The notes below the pieces were generated by a model. It did no database searches. It saw nothing but the letters and a program-made list of their open reading frames with translations, and was not told the origin of the DNA. 12,589 nt of DNA from Candidatus Bipolaricaulota bacterium. Its GTDB lineage: Bacteria; Bipolaricaulota; Bipolaricaulia; M55B111. Both the position numbers and the translations under genes were made by a program. Every line of letters begins with the position of its first letter. The stretch's first letter is position 1. Shown here one piece after another: positions 5,493-12,307 of this stretch. The stretch covers positions 1 to 12,589 of the forward strand of contig JAGXLP010000023.1 in assembly GCA_018334615.1 (NCBI GenBank). The letters are read 5' to 3'.

Positions 5493-6065
5493 ATCAACAA
5501 GAAAAAAGACGAAGAAATAACGGAGAGCATATTTGATGCCCTTGGCTTAGGCGAGCTGGTAGAATTACTAAAGAAATCCGATGTTTTTGGCGATAGGTTG
5601 GGCGAGGTAAACGAAAGAATCAAGAAGAAGCTGGACTCGGAGGAGTGGGATAAAGCCAAGCCAAAATTTGACTATAGTTTTTCAATCGGCACTCTGGAGG
5701 GGAAGTCCCGAAGAAGAAGCAAACCAAGGGGAGGCGCTAGGCCAGGGAGGAAACAAGAACGCGATTCTTGGTCCTTCGACTCGAAAAAGAAAGAAAAGAA
5801 GGACAAGAAGGAATCGGCTAAACCGAAATCGCCAGAACCCCTCGTAGATACCTTTGAGAGCGAGGAAGGAATTAGAGTAGTGGCCATGTTTCCGAAGGTT
5901 AATCAGAAGGAAGAACTGGAGGTCAACCTGGAAGAAGGAAGACTTTTCCTCAAAACTAGCGAATACGAAGAGGTAGTGGAAGTCCCTTTTCCAGTCGATA
6001 AAAACCCTGAAATAAGTTACAAGAACGGAATATTTGATATAAAGTTCGAGAAAAAACAGGCTTGA
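5493..6065 (+). CDS. gvpH: Gas vesicle protein GvpH (Hsp20-like), with abnormal start
   Basis: GvpH is a small-heat-shock-like accessory protein of gas vesicles. The Hsp20-type region is residues about 116-188 (counted from 5493): PLVDTFESEEGIRVVAMFPK, LEVNLEEGRLFLK, VEVPFPVDKNPEI, and the closing strand SYKNGIFDIKF. The middle is a basic, disordered stretch (SRRRSKPRGGARPGRKQ, then KKKEKKDKK). The reading frame stays open back to TGA 5484-5486 and encodes a GvpH-like N-terminal helix (ESIFDALGLGELVELLKK), yet it has no ATG or GTG. The first TTG is at 5598, after that helix. AGAGGTGA (5479-5486) is well spaced for an ATC codon at 5493, giving 190 residues. Alternatively, one extra base in the A6 run 5502-5507 has broken a GTG start at 5483. 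If translation begins at 5598 the product is 155 residues. The family call is secure; the start is not. Confidence 0.85.
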   Translation: MNKKKDEEITESIFDALGLGELVELLKKSDVFGDRLGEVNERIKKKLDSEEWDKAKPKFDYSFSIGTLEGKSRRRSKPRGGARPGRKQERDSWSFDSKKKEKKDKKESAKPKSPEPLVDTFESEEGIRVVAMFPKVNQKEELEVNLEEGRLFLKTSEYEEVVEVPFPVDKNPEISYKNGIFDIKFEKKQA

Positions 6066-6304
6066 AGTGATTTTGGGAAAGGGCCTGCTTGATCCGGCAG
6101 GGATCTCGACGCCCTATTCCGTATACTGGCCCCCACTTACCCCTTTCACCTATTTCCACCGAAATACTTCCCATCCTCCCGTTCGGGTATTTCCTTTATA
6201 CTTAAAAGATAAATATCTTATCCTATTAGGTGGAATTACTCTTGGCATAAAGAAACTTTGATAACTCGCACTATCGGATTCATTGCCTTCAAGCGAGGTA
6301 ACAT
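6066..6304 (+). promoter_or_regulatory. Leader region of the HTH regulator gene
   Basis: These 239 bases carry no convincing gene; the one open stretch (6067-6261) has Pro/Tyr-rich codons and no family resemblance. TATACT (6197-6202) is a fair -10 element. It is followed closely by the inverted repeat AAGATA-AA-TATCTT (6206-6219) and by TTATCCTATT, shared with the gvpH leader. A separate promoter with an operator for the downstream regulator is plausible. Confidence 0.4.
6206..6219. promoter_or_regulatory. Inverted repeat, candidate operator
   Basis: AAGATAAATATCTT has two six-base arms around AA. It sits 3 bases after the possible -10 element TATACT and 85 bases before the ATG of the HTH protein. 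A repressor bound here would block transcription, so autoregulation is an attractive guess. Confidence 0.4.
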
Positions 6305-7072
6305 ATGAAAAAAACGGAGAAGAGTTTTAAACGGTTGGCCGAACACCTCAGCTCGGAGGGAATAACGGAAATTCTAAATCGTCTGGACGAGGTTTTCGGG
6401 ACAAAAAAAGAGCTGGCAGAAAAAATAGGTTGCAGTTACCCCACGGTTAAGAAGTGGACCCAGGGACGGAATCCCGGAATGAAATATCTTCCTAAGATTA
6501 TCTCCGTCGCCTTTGACTACGCTCCGGAGGTAAGAAAAATCGTCGCGCTTGAATTGTTCAAGTTCAGAGATCTTGGGAAAAAACTGGGAGTAGTAAAAAA
6601 TTTCAAGTCGGCTACCGCTCAGTACTTATCCGAGCTGGATAGAGAAAGTGTAAAGATACTTTGGTACCTGGAAAAAAAACGGTTTGCTCATATTAACGAC
6701 CTGGCCAATTACCTCAATGCGAAAAGTCACAGCGAAATCCTGAACAAGATCGAGGAAGTAATCAACAGTAAGAGCAGGGATTTTTTTGGGAAGCCGACGA
6801 TGGAGTTCAGAACGAGCGCCCTGGACCAACAAACGGGTGAAACAGTCACGTTCTCCTGGTGGCTGACGAGAACCGGAATGGAAATCTTGAAACCGGGAAC
6901 GGAGAAAGACCGAGTGGAGGTATTTGAAGGCGAAGGTGAAGTATCGTTCCTTTACAGCACGGTTGAAAGTGGTTTTTCTCAACCCAGTACAGAAGTCAGC
7001 TATAATCACGGGATACTTTCGGTAAAAGTCATGTCCGATAAAAAAGAGCTTTCTGGCTTGAAGGAGGGTTAG
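6305..7072 (+). CDS. HTH / winged-helix protein with GvpH-like tail, putative gas vesicle regulator
   Basis: This 255-residue protein is not a standard Gvp that I can name. Residues 33-52 form a helix-turn-helix (TKKELAEKIGCSYPTVKKWT) of the Cro/XRE kind. Residues about 112-195 look like a winged helix (SVKILWYLEKKRFAHINDLA, then a beta hairpin with VTFSWWLTRTGMEIL). Residues 203-245 resemble Hsp20-like strands: VEVFEGEGEVSFLYSTV and SYNHGILSVKV, the latter close to SYKNGIFDIKF at the end of the neighbouring GvpH. Gas vesicle clusters of haloarchaea are controlled by GvpD and GvpE. This protein resembles neither but could fill that role here. GAGG (6295-6298) is 6 bases before the ATG. It has its own leader with a possible operator. 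gvpJ starts 4 bases after its stop, so both are transcribed together. DNA binding is well supported; its targets are not. Confidence 0.8.
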   Translation: MKKTEKSFKRLAEHLSSEGITEILNRLDEVFGTKKELAEKIGCSYPTVKKWTQGRNPGMKYLPKIISVAFDYAPEVRKIVALELFKFRDLGKKLGVVKNFKSATAQYLSELDRESVKILWYLEKKRFAHINDLANYLNAKSHSEILNKIEEVINSKSRDFFGKPTMEFRTSALDQQTGETVTFSWWLTRTGMEILKPGTEKDRVEVFEGEGEVSFLYSTVESGFSQPSTEVSYNHGILSVKVMSDKKELSGLKEG

Positions 7073-7076
7073 TAAA

Positions 7077-7472
7077 TTGGCTTTACAAGCTACAAAAGAA
7101 ATGTCTGATTCCGCCGGAGGTCTTCCAGAGGCCATTGACAGGATTTTGGAAAAAGGACTGGTCATAAACGCGGATATAACGGTTTCGGTTGCGGAGGTAG
7201 AACTTCTCGGCGTAAAGGTCAGGGCAGCTCTGGCCTCGTTTGACACGGCGGCCGAATACGGACTCGAGTTTCCAAGTGGAACCAATACAGAAACGCAAGC
7301 CTGGAAAGAAGCCTATCAAGGGAAAGAAACCTGCCCCCAGTGCGGGAAGGAAGTATTGAAGGAAACCCTACTGAACGGAGGGTGTCCCTGGTGTGGATGG
7401 GAAAGCGCCAGGTCGAAGCAGGCGTCCGAAGAAAAAACAGGGCCCAGGCAGGAAGGAGAGATGGAAGCTTAA
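7077..7472 (+). CDS. gvpJ: Gas vesicle protein GvpJ (GvpA fold) with C-terminal zinc ribbon
   Basis: Residues 16-62 carry the GvpA fold: LPEAIDRILEKGLVINADIT, VSVAEVELLGVKVRAALASF, then DTAAEYGLEF. The long N-terminus, the N in VINAD and the extended tail fit GvpJ, a minor shell or nucleation protein, better than GvpA. After a linker, residues 86-106 hold CPQCGKE and CPWCGW, a CxxC-x13-CxxC zinc-ribbon pattern (Cys 86, 89, 103, 106), followed by a charged tail. The start is TTG with AAGGAGGG (7061-7068) 8 bases away, overlapping the end of the HTH gene. Total 131 residues, longer than GvpA because of the ribbon. The gvpK ribosome site follows directly. GvpJ versus GvpM was assigned from order (H-J-K-L-M) and can be debated; membership of the GvpA/J/M family cannot. 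Confidence 0.9.
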   Translation: MALQATKEMSDSAGGLPEAIDRILEKGLVINADITVSVAEVELLGVKVRAALASFDTAAEYGLEFPSGTNTETQAWKEAYQGKETCPQCGKEVLKETLLNGGCPWCGWESARSKQASEEKTGPRQEGEMEA

Positions 7473-7499
7473 GCAAAATTGCCAGTAAGAGGTACATCC

Positions 7500-7814
7500 A
7501 TGGACGAGAAAATAGACGTTGATTCCGACAACCTCAAGGATGGCCTTCTGGGGCTTGTTATAGCCCTCGTAGAGATCATCCGAGACGCGTTAAAATTGCA
7601 GGCAGTAAGAAGGATGGAAAACGACAGATTGACGGAGGAGCAAATAGAAAAACTTGGAAACGCCCTGATACAACTCGACGAAGCTATCGAAGAAATTAAG
7701 GAGGACCAAGAGATATCGGAGACTGTGGACAATACCAGAGAGGGGTTAAACGAAGTTGTTAATGAAGTATTAAACCCGGAACGTTGGGCCGAGGCTTCCG
7801 AGGAAGAACATTAG
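7500..7814 (+). CDS. gvpK: Gas vesicle protein GvpK
   Basis: GvpK is a small helical accessory protein required for vesicle formation. The product shows the family's opening DSDNLKDGLLGLVIALVEII followed by RDALKLQAVRRMENDRLTEE and then EKLGNALIQLDEAIEEIKED. The end NPERWAEASEEE is acidic. I chose ATG 7500 because AAGAGGT (7487-7493) sits 6 bases upstream, giving 104 residues. An in-frame TTG at 7479 would put the ribosome site inside the gene. The gap to gvpJ is 27 bases, and the next gene starts 25 bases after the stop. Length is near the family's usual 100-120 residues. No unusual residues were noted. Confidence 0.93.
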   Translation: MDEKIDVDSDNLKDGLLGLVIALVEIIRDALKLQAVRRMENDRLTEEQIEKLGNALIQLDEAIEEIKEDQEISETVDNTREGLNEVVNEVLNPERWAEASEEEH

Positions 7815-7839
7815 AGAGCGGAAGAGAGGAGGTCATAGT

Positions 7840-8652
7840 TTGCCTGAGAAAAGAGATGAAGCAGAAGGGCGGTATCTTTATTGTGTCGCCGGCTCAAGGG
7901 AGGAATTGACGCTGGGTGAAATTGGCCTTGGCGACGCTGAAGTGTATACGATCCCGTCCGGGGATCTCTGCGCAGTCGTGCACGAGTGTTCGCCAGAACC
8001 ATATGATTCGGACGACGAAGAGGAGGTCAAAAGGTGGGTAAAGTCTCACCAGAGGGTGATGGACAAGGTGATGGAGGATCCTCGGTTTTCTGGAATAGTT
8101 CCAGCGGGCTTTGATACCATTGTTCAGGCAAAAGAAGATCGTACGGCCCGAGAAAACGTCTCGCTCTGGCTGAAAAAAGAGTCGAATTCTCTTCTAAAAC
8201 AACTACAGGAAGTAAAAAATAGAGAGGAATACGGGGTCCAGATTATGTACGATCCTGATTGGCTGGAAGCTAAGGTGTCGAAAAAGTCGGAGGAGTTTCG
8301 CTCGTTGAGAGAAAAAATAGAATCTAAGCCCGAAGGAGCAGCCTACCTTTACGAGGAAAAACTTAAGAAATTGCTTAAAGAAAAAAGGGGAAGGGTAAAA
8401 GAGCGGCTTCTTTCCAAATTTTACGAGATGATTACTCCCACCGTATCACGGGTTAAACAAGAAGACAACAAGGACCGTTTGGAAGAAAAAAAGATGCTTT
8501 TGAACTTATCCTGTCTCGTCAAGCGAGCAGAATACGAAGAGCTGGGTGCCGCCCTGGAAGATATAGAAGAGCGCGAGGGGGTTAGCGTCAGGTTTACAGG
8601 ACCCTGGGCGCCTTTTTCGTTCACGGAATTAAAAAACGCCGAAGGGGATTAA
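7840..8652 (+). CDS. gvpL: Gas vesicle protein GvpL (GvpF/L family)
   Basis: This is the second GvpF/L protein, 270 residues. It opens with the family strand GRYLYCVAGSREEL, followed by LCAVVHECSPEPYDSDDEEE, the usual region before the first helices. VPAGFDTIV (about 87-95) corresponds to the P-x-x-F-G segment. REEYGVQIMYDPDWLE matches the EYGVK-type motif seen in GvpF. A long charged helical segment follows, and the end FTGPWAPFSFTEL (GPW at 254-256) is the shared signature. Translation starts at TTG 7840 with GAGAGGAGGT (7824-7833) 6 bases upstream. GvpL is thought to bridge GvpA and the other minor Gvps in assembly. F versus L is assigned from position after gvpK. It differs strongly from GvpF over most of its length, so the two are old paralogues, not a recent duplication. 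Confidence 0.9.
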   Translation: MPEKRDEAEGRYLYCVAGSREELTLGEIGLGDAEVYTIPSGDLCAVVHECSPEPYDSDDEEEVKRWVKSHQRVMDKVMEDPRFSGIVPAGFDTIVQAKEDRTARENVSLWLKKESNSLLKQLQEVKNREEYGVQIMYDPDWLEAKVSKKSEEFRSLREKIESKPEGAAYLYEEKLKKLLKEKRGRVKERLLSKFYEMITPTVSRVKQEDNKDRLEEKKMLLNLSCLVKRAEYEELGAALEDIEEREGVSVRFTGPWAPFSFTELKNAEGD

Positions 8653-8660
8653 ACCATCTA

Positions 8661-8900
8661 ATGGAACCGGAAAGAGACGAAGTTGTGGACCTACTCGACC
8701 GTATACTGGAAAAGGGGGTCGTTCTAAACACCGATCTCATCATTACGCTTGCCGACGTACCTCTGATCGGTATAGATTTACGCTTGGCTCTTGCCGGCAT
8801 AGATAGGATGCTTGATTACGGGTTGTTTGAAGACTGGGAGGCAGCCCACAAAGCCGGGAAAAAGGCCAGTAGAAACGAACTGACAGACCCAGAATTGTAA
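8661..8900 (+). CDS. gvpM: Gas vesicle protein GvpM (GvpA fold)
   Basis: This is the third GvpA-fold protein, 79 residues. The core runs VVDLLDRILEKGVVLNTDLI (residues 8-27), then ITLADVPLIGIDLRLALAGI and DRMLDYGLFEDW. V-L-N-T-D at the first turn and the P in the second strand set it apart from GvpA and match GvpJ/GvpM proteins. In haloarchaea GvpM is a minor hydrophobic protein that aggregates unless bound by GvpL, which is encoded immediately upstream here. The ATG is 8 bases after the gvpL stop; the ribosome site is weak (AAGGGG, 8642-8646, 14 bases away), so translation probably depends on coupling to gvpL. The tail is short and charged, without the zinc ribbon of GvpJ. Confidence 0.88.
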   Translation: MEPERDEVVDLLDRILEKGVVLNTDLIITLADVPLIGIDLRLALAGIDRMLDYGLFEDWEAAHKAGKKASRNELTDPEL

Positions 8901-8914
8901 CCAGGTGATAGAGT

Positions 8915-11038
8915 GTGAAAGAGGGAAAGGAGCTTTATCTTCGAGTCGGCAAGGCTGATCCGACTGACGTCGGAATGGGTATCGGCAGACTCGATCCGGA
9001 AATCATGGATGAGCTAGGTATTGCTGTCGGAGAGGTAATAGAGTTACAGGGAGAAAGCAGCACTCCGCTAAAAGCCCTACCGGCGAAGGTCGACGAACGA
9101 GGGGAAATTACTATAGCAATTGACGGCCTGGCGAGAAGCAACGCCGAGGTTGGTTTGGACGAAAAGGTTCTCGTAAGGAAATGGCCAGCCTCCACGGCAA
9201 AAAAGGTGACTTTGAAGCCCTTGTTCAAAACTAGTCTAGATAAAGATGACGAGAAATACATTCTATCGACACTCACTAACCACCCGGTAACAGAAGAAGA
9301 CGTTGTGAGGGTAGAGCTCTTTGGTTCCAATAAGCAGGATTTCCTTGTCCAGGAACTGGGTCCCGAGGAGCCAGCTATTATAAACAAAACCACAAAGTTG
9401 AAAATTCTTGAACCCGAAGTGAAAAGAAAAGTCGGAGGGGAGTTGACCTACGAATATATTGGCGGACTGGACCGAGAAATCAGGCGACTGCGGGAAATGA
9501 TCGAACTCCCATTAAAATTTCCGGAAGTCTTTCAAAAATTGGGGGTCGAACCACCAAAAGGAGTCTTGCTTCACGGGCCTCCAGGGACTGGAAAAACACT
9601 CTTGGCAAGAGCCCTGGCCAACGAGACCGACGCGACCTTTTTCAATATCAGCGGTCCGGAAATAATGGGTAAGTACTACGGGGAAAGCGAGGCCAGGCTA
9701 AGAAATATCTTTAGCGACGCGGAAGACGCCGCGCCCAGCATAGTCTTTATCGACGAGTTAGATGCTATAGCGTCAAAAAGAACCGACTTAAGCGGAGAAA
9801 AGCAGGTAGAAAAAAGGGTGGTTGCCCAACTACTTTCCTTGATGGACGGACTGGAATCTCGAGGAGAAGTGATCGTCGTAGGGGCAACCAACATTTCCGA
9901 CTCTATTGACCCGGCTTTGAGAAGACCGGGCAGGTTCGATCGAGAAATTGAGGTTGGGATCCCTGACAGGCAGGCGAGGAAAGAAATCCTCCAGATCCAT
10001 ACAAGACCCATGCCGCTTTCCGAAGAAATTTCTCTTGACGAGCTCGCCGGAGCTACTCACGGGTTTGTCGGAGCGGATCTTGAGTCTCTGGCCAAAGAGG
10101 CAGCTATGGCCTCTCTAAGGAGGCTATTCCCGGAAGTTGACTTCGAGGGACAAGGTATACCCTACTCTACCCTCCGTGAACTAGAGGTTTCAAAAGGAGA
10201 TTTTAAAAAGGCGCTTAAAGAAGCCGGCCCCTCGGCTCTGCGAGAGATATTTAGCGAGATTCCCGAGGTCTCCTGGGAGGACATTGGCGGATTAACGGAG
10301 ATCAAACAAAACTTAATTGAAATAATCCAGTGGCCATTTGAACACGGAGAGATCTTTGAAGAGGCCGGGACTCGGCCGCCGAAGGGTATTCTGCTTTACG
10401 GAGAACCGGGCACGGGAAAAACGCTACTGGCCAAAGCCGTTGCCAACGAGTCAGGGGCAAATTTTATTTCCGTCAACGCATCGAACTTCATTTCGAAATG
10501 GGTCGGTGAGTCAGAGAATAAAATAGCGGAAGTATTTAAAAAAGCAAGGCAGGCCGCTCCCTGTGTAGTTTTTTTCGACGAAATAGACAGTCTTACTCCT
10601 GAACGTGCGGGGGCAGGAGGTAATCAGGTGATGGAGCGGGTGGTCAGCCAGCTCCTCGTGGAGCTGGACGGAACAGAAGAACTTCACGGTGTGGTGGTAA
10701 TAGGGGCAACAAACCGCCCGGACATAATAGATCCCGCGCTTCTGCGGTCGGGAAGGTTTGACGTACAGCTCGAGTTACCAAAACCAAATACTGACGCGAG
10801 AAGAGAAATTCTACAGGTACATACTCGAGATAAACCCGTCTCACTAGAGGTAGATCTCGGTCAAATTGCCGAGGATACCGAAGGTCTAGTTGGAGCGGAT
10901 TTAGAATCGATTTGTCAGAAGGCTTCGCTTATCGCCATCCGACGACTGATTAAAGGAGGAAAAGATCTGGAAATTCAGGTTGAGGATTTTTCTCAGGCGA
11001 GGAGAACAGCCCTCAACCTTTCAAATGAAACTTCATGA
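8915..11038 (+). CDS. CDC48/VCP-like two-ring AAA+ ATPase
   Basis: CDC48-type ATPases are hexameric unfoldases that extract and unfold protein substrates. The 707-residue protein has an N-terminal substrate-binding domain of the double-psi barrel type (residues 1 to about 105, starting [17 protein letters not shown]). Ring D1 has Walker A GPPGTGKT (221-228), Walker B IVFIDE (276-281) and an arginine-finger region [12 protein letters not shown]. Ring D2 has Walker A GEPGTGKT (496-503), Walker B VVFFDE (551-556) and LLRSGRFD. Both rings look catalytically intact. The C-terminus (NLSNETS) lacks the HbYX proteasome-docking motif. The start is GTG with AGGTGAT (8903-8909) 5 bases upstream and only 14 bases after gvpM, so it is part of the gvp operon. 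It may remodel or disassemble vesicle proteins. The family is common in archaea and less so in bacteria. Confidence 0.95.
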   Translation: MKEGKELYLRVGKADPTDVGMGIGRLDPEIMDELGIAVGEVIELQGESSTPLKALPAKVDERGEITIAIDGLARSNAEVGLDEKVLVRKWPASTAKKVTLKPLFKTSLDKDDEKYILSTLTNHPVTEEDVVRVELFGSNKQDFLVQELGPEEPAIINKTTKLKILEPEVKRKVGGELTYEYIGGLDREIRRLREMIELPLKFPEVFQKLGVEPPKGVLLHGPPGTGKTLLARALANETDATFFNISGPEIMGKYYGESEARLRNIFSDAEDAAPSIVFIDELDAIASKRTDLSGEKQVEKRVVAQLLSLMDGLESRGEVIVVGATNISDSIDPALRRPGRFDREIEVGIPDRQARKEILQIHTRPMPLSEEISLDELAGATHGFVGADLESLAKEAAMASLRRLFPEVDFEGQGIPYSTLRELEVSKGDFKKALKEAGPSALREIFSEIPEVSWEDIGGLTEIKQNLIEIIQWPFEHGEIFEEAGTRPPKGILLYGEPGTGKTLLAKAVANESGANFISVNASNFISKWVGESENKIAEVFKKARQAAPCVVFFDEIDSLTPERAGAGGNQVMERVVSQLLVELDGTEELHGVVVIGATNRPDIIDPALLRSGRFDVQLELPKPNTDARREILQVHTRDKPVSLEVDLGQIAEDTEGLVGADLESICQKASLIAIRRLIKGGKDLEIQVEDFSQARRTALNLSNETS

Positions 11039-11090
11039 GGGTAAAATATTTAGCGGGACGTGTTCCCGTGAAGAAAGGGTTGAGTGAGTT

Positions 11091-11531
11091 ATGACGAAAA
11101 AAGAGAGTACGTTTTCCATCTTCTTAATAGAAGACAGGGATGATGATATAGACATTACAAGGGAAGCTTTAAACCAGGCGAAAAAAAGCTGTACACTAGA
11201 GGTGGCTAAAGAGGGAGAAGAGGCCTTAAAGAGGCTAAGAGAAAAAGTTAGCGACAAGAGAAAATCCCTTCCTGAAATGATTTTGCTCGACCTTAATCTT
11301 CCTAAAATGGACGGGCAAAAGGTCTTGGAAGAGCTCAAAGATGATGATCAACTTGCTCCAGTCCCTGTTATAATACTTACTATCTCGAAGCAAGATAAGG
11401 ACGTAGCCCGCTCTTATAATTCGGGGGCGGCGGGGTACATAACTAAACCCATCGATTTTTCTGAATTTGTAAAAACTATAGACGTAATAAACCAGTATTG
11501 GTCAATTTGTCAAATACCAGAACAACACTAA
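11091..11531 (+). CDS. Receiver-only response regulator (Rcp1-like)
   Basis: The 146-residue protein is a single receiver domain with no output domain. Acidic pocket residues are E14 and D15 (FLIEDRDDDID), the phospho-acceptor is D67 in MILLDLNLPKMDG, and T97 (VIILTIS) and K119 (YITKPIDF) complete the site. The D-D-x-x-D insert after strand 1 and the EALNQA helix resemble the Rcp1 type of receivers that pair with phytochrome-like or PAS/GAF histidine kinases and pass phosphate in a relay. A PAS-containing protein starts two genes downstream and is a likely partner. The ATG lies 52 bases after the cdc48 stop. The ribosome site is modest (AAAGGG, 11074-11079). It may be in the same transcript as cdc48 or begin a regulatory unit. 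A role in gas vesicle control is inferred from position. Confidence 0.92.
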   Translation: MTKKESTFSIFLIEDRDDDIDITREALNQAKKSCTLEVAKEGEEALKRLREKVSDKRKSLPEMILLDLNLPKMDGQKVLEELKDDDQLAPVPVIILTISKQDKDVARSYNSGAAGYITKPIDFSEFVKTIDVINQYWSICQIPEQH

Positions 11532-11584
11532 TCCATCTTCAAAATCCATGAAACTATCTACCTTGCTACAGGGAGATTAACCTT

Positions 11585-11600
11585 CCCACAAAAATGTGGG
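11585..11600. promoter_or_regulatory. Perfect stem-loop over the apparent start of the Crp/Fnr gene
   Basis: CCCACA (11585-11590), AAAA, TGTGGG (11595-11600) form an exact inverted repeat that covers the first ATG (11594-11596). It could be an operator for this or another dimeric regulator, or an RNA hairpin hiding the start. If so, translation begins at GTG 11612 or ATG 11624. Confidence 0.5.
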
Positions 11601-12307
11601 GTCAAAGTCTGGTGCTTCTTGCAATGAACTCAGAAGAAATAACTACCGGCAAAGAAAAGTTTCCTTCGCTTGAGGACAAATGGGAAGCGCTTCAGCCGCT
11701 GATTACGAGGTTTCAGATTCAACGAGGCCACTCCCTGTTTCAACAGGGCGCACCAGAGTTGGGGATCTACTTGTTGTTTGAGGGAAAGATAAAACAATTT
11801 CGCCTGAACGCTGGCGGGCGGAAGTTGATCTTTGAACTGTCGGGCCCGGGTGAAATAGTAGGTACCGAAACTTTGTTTAACAAAGAGAACCACATTGCGA
11901 CCGCCGAAGTGATCTCCGAGGAGGCAGAAGTGGGTTTTCTGGAAAGAAATAACTTCTTTGCTTTCCTTAAGGAAAACCCCTCCCTGCTATTTGAGTTCGC
12001 CAAATATATCTCGACCAAGTCCATGGCTTATAAGTTAAAACTGGCTGAGAGCACCTATGATGGGAGCAAAAAAAGAATATGTCGGTTGTTGGTGGCTGGA
12101 AGTAACTGCGAACTGGACCTAACCAGAAACCTGCTTGCTCAACTTGCTGGGGTAAGCTACAAGACGACGATCCAGGTGCTTGGCGAGCTAGAAAAAAGGA
12201 AGATAATAGAGACAAAAGACCACCATATCGAAATCAAGGAAAAACGAGAACTGGAAGAGCTGTCCAATAGCTTTCCGCTGGATCTCGAAGGGTATGTGAT
12301 CTTATGA
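11594..12307 (+). CDS. Crp/Fnr family transcription regulator
   Basis: The 237-residue protein has a cyclic-nucleotide-binding-type beta barrel (about 38-120: FQIQRGHSLFQQG, GIYLLFEGKIKQFR, GGRKLIFELSGPGEIVGTE), a dimer helix (about 121-150) and a winged helix (about 175-214: LTRNLLAQLAGVSYKTTIQV, then ELEKRKIIETKDHHIEI). It lacks the N-terminal cysteine cluster of FNR, so it is not an iron-sulphur oxygen sensor; the ligand is unknown. The barrel lacks an obvious cAMP phosphate-binding RS pair. The first ATG (11594) sits inside a hairpin and has no ribosome site at a normal distance. GTG 11612 (after GGGG 11598-11601) or ATG 11624 are alternatives. The stop overlaps the next start by ATGA, so it is coupled with the PAS protein, a likely signalling pair. 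Confidence 0.92.
   Translation: MWGQSLVLLAMNSEEITTGKEKFPSLEDKWEALQPLITRFQIQRGHSLFQQGAPELGIYLLFEGKIKQFRLNAGGRKLIFELSGPGEIVGTETLFNKENHIATAEVISEEAEVGFLERNNFFAFLKENPSLLFEFAKYISTKSMAYKLKLAESTYDGSKKRICRLLVAGSNCELDLTRNLLAQLAGVSYKTTIQVLGELEKRKIIETKDHHIEIKEKRELEELSNSFPLDLEGYVIL

Noticed and set aside
5501..5508. AAAAAAG as a programmed -1 frameshift site in gvpH
   Set aside because: The frames need a +1 shift from GTG 5483, not -1, and the heptamer is in the wrong phase.
6067..6261. Open frame of 64 codons after gvpH
   Set aside because: No ribosome site, Pro/Tyr-rich random-looking composition, and it overlaps the likely promoter of the HTH gene.
10338..10526. Overlapping frame inside the second AAA ring
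   Set aside because: It is a shadow of the conserved Walker A region and shows no family resemblance.
11054..11068. CGGGA / TCCCG hairpin between the cdc48-like gene and the response regulator
   Set aside because: Only five pairs and no T-run follow, so it is not listed as a terminator.
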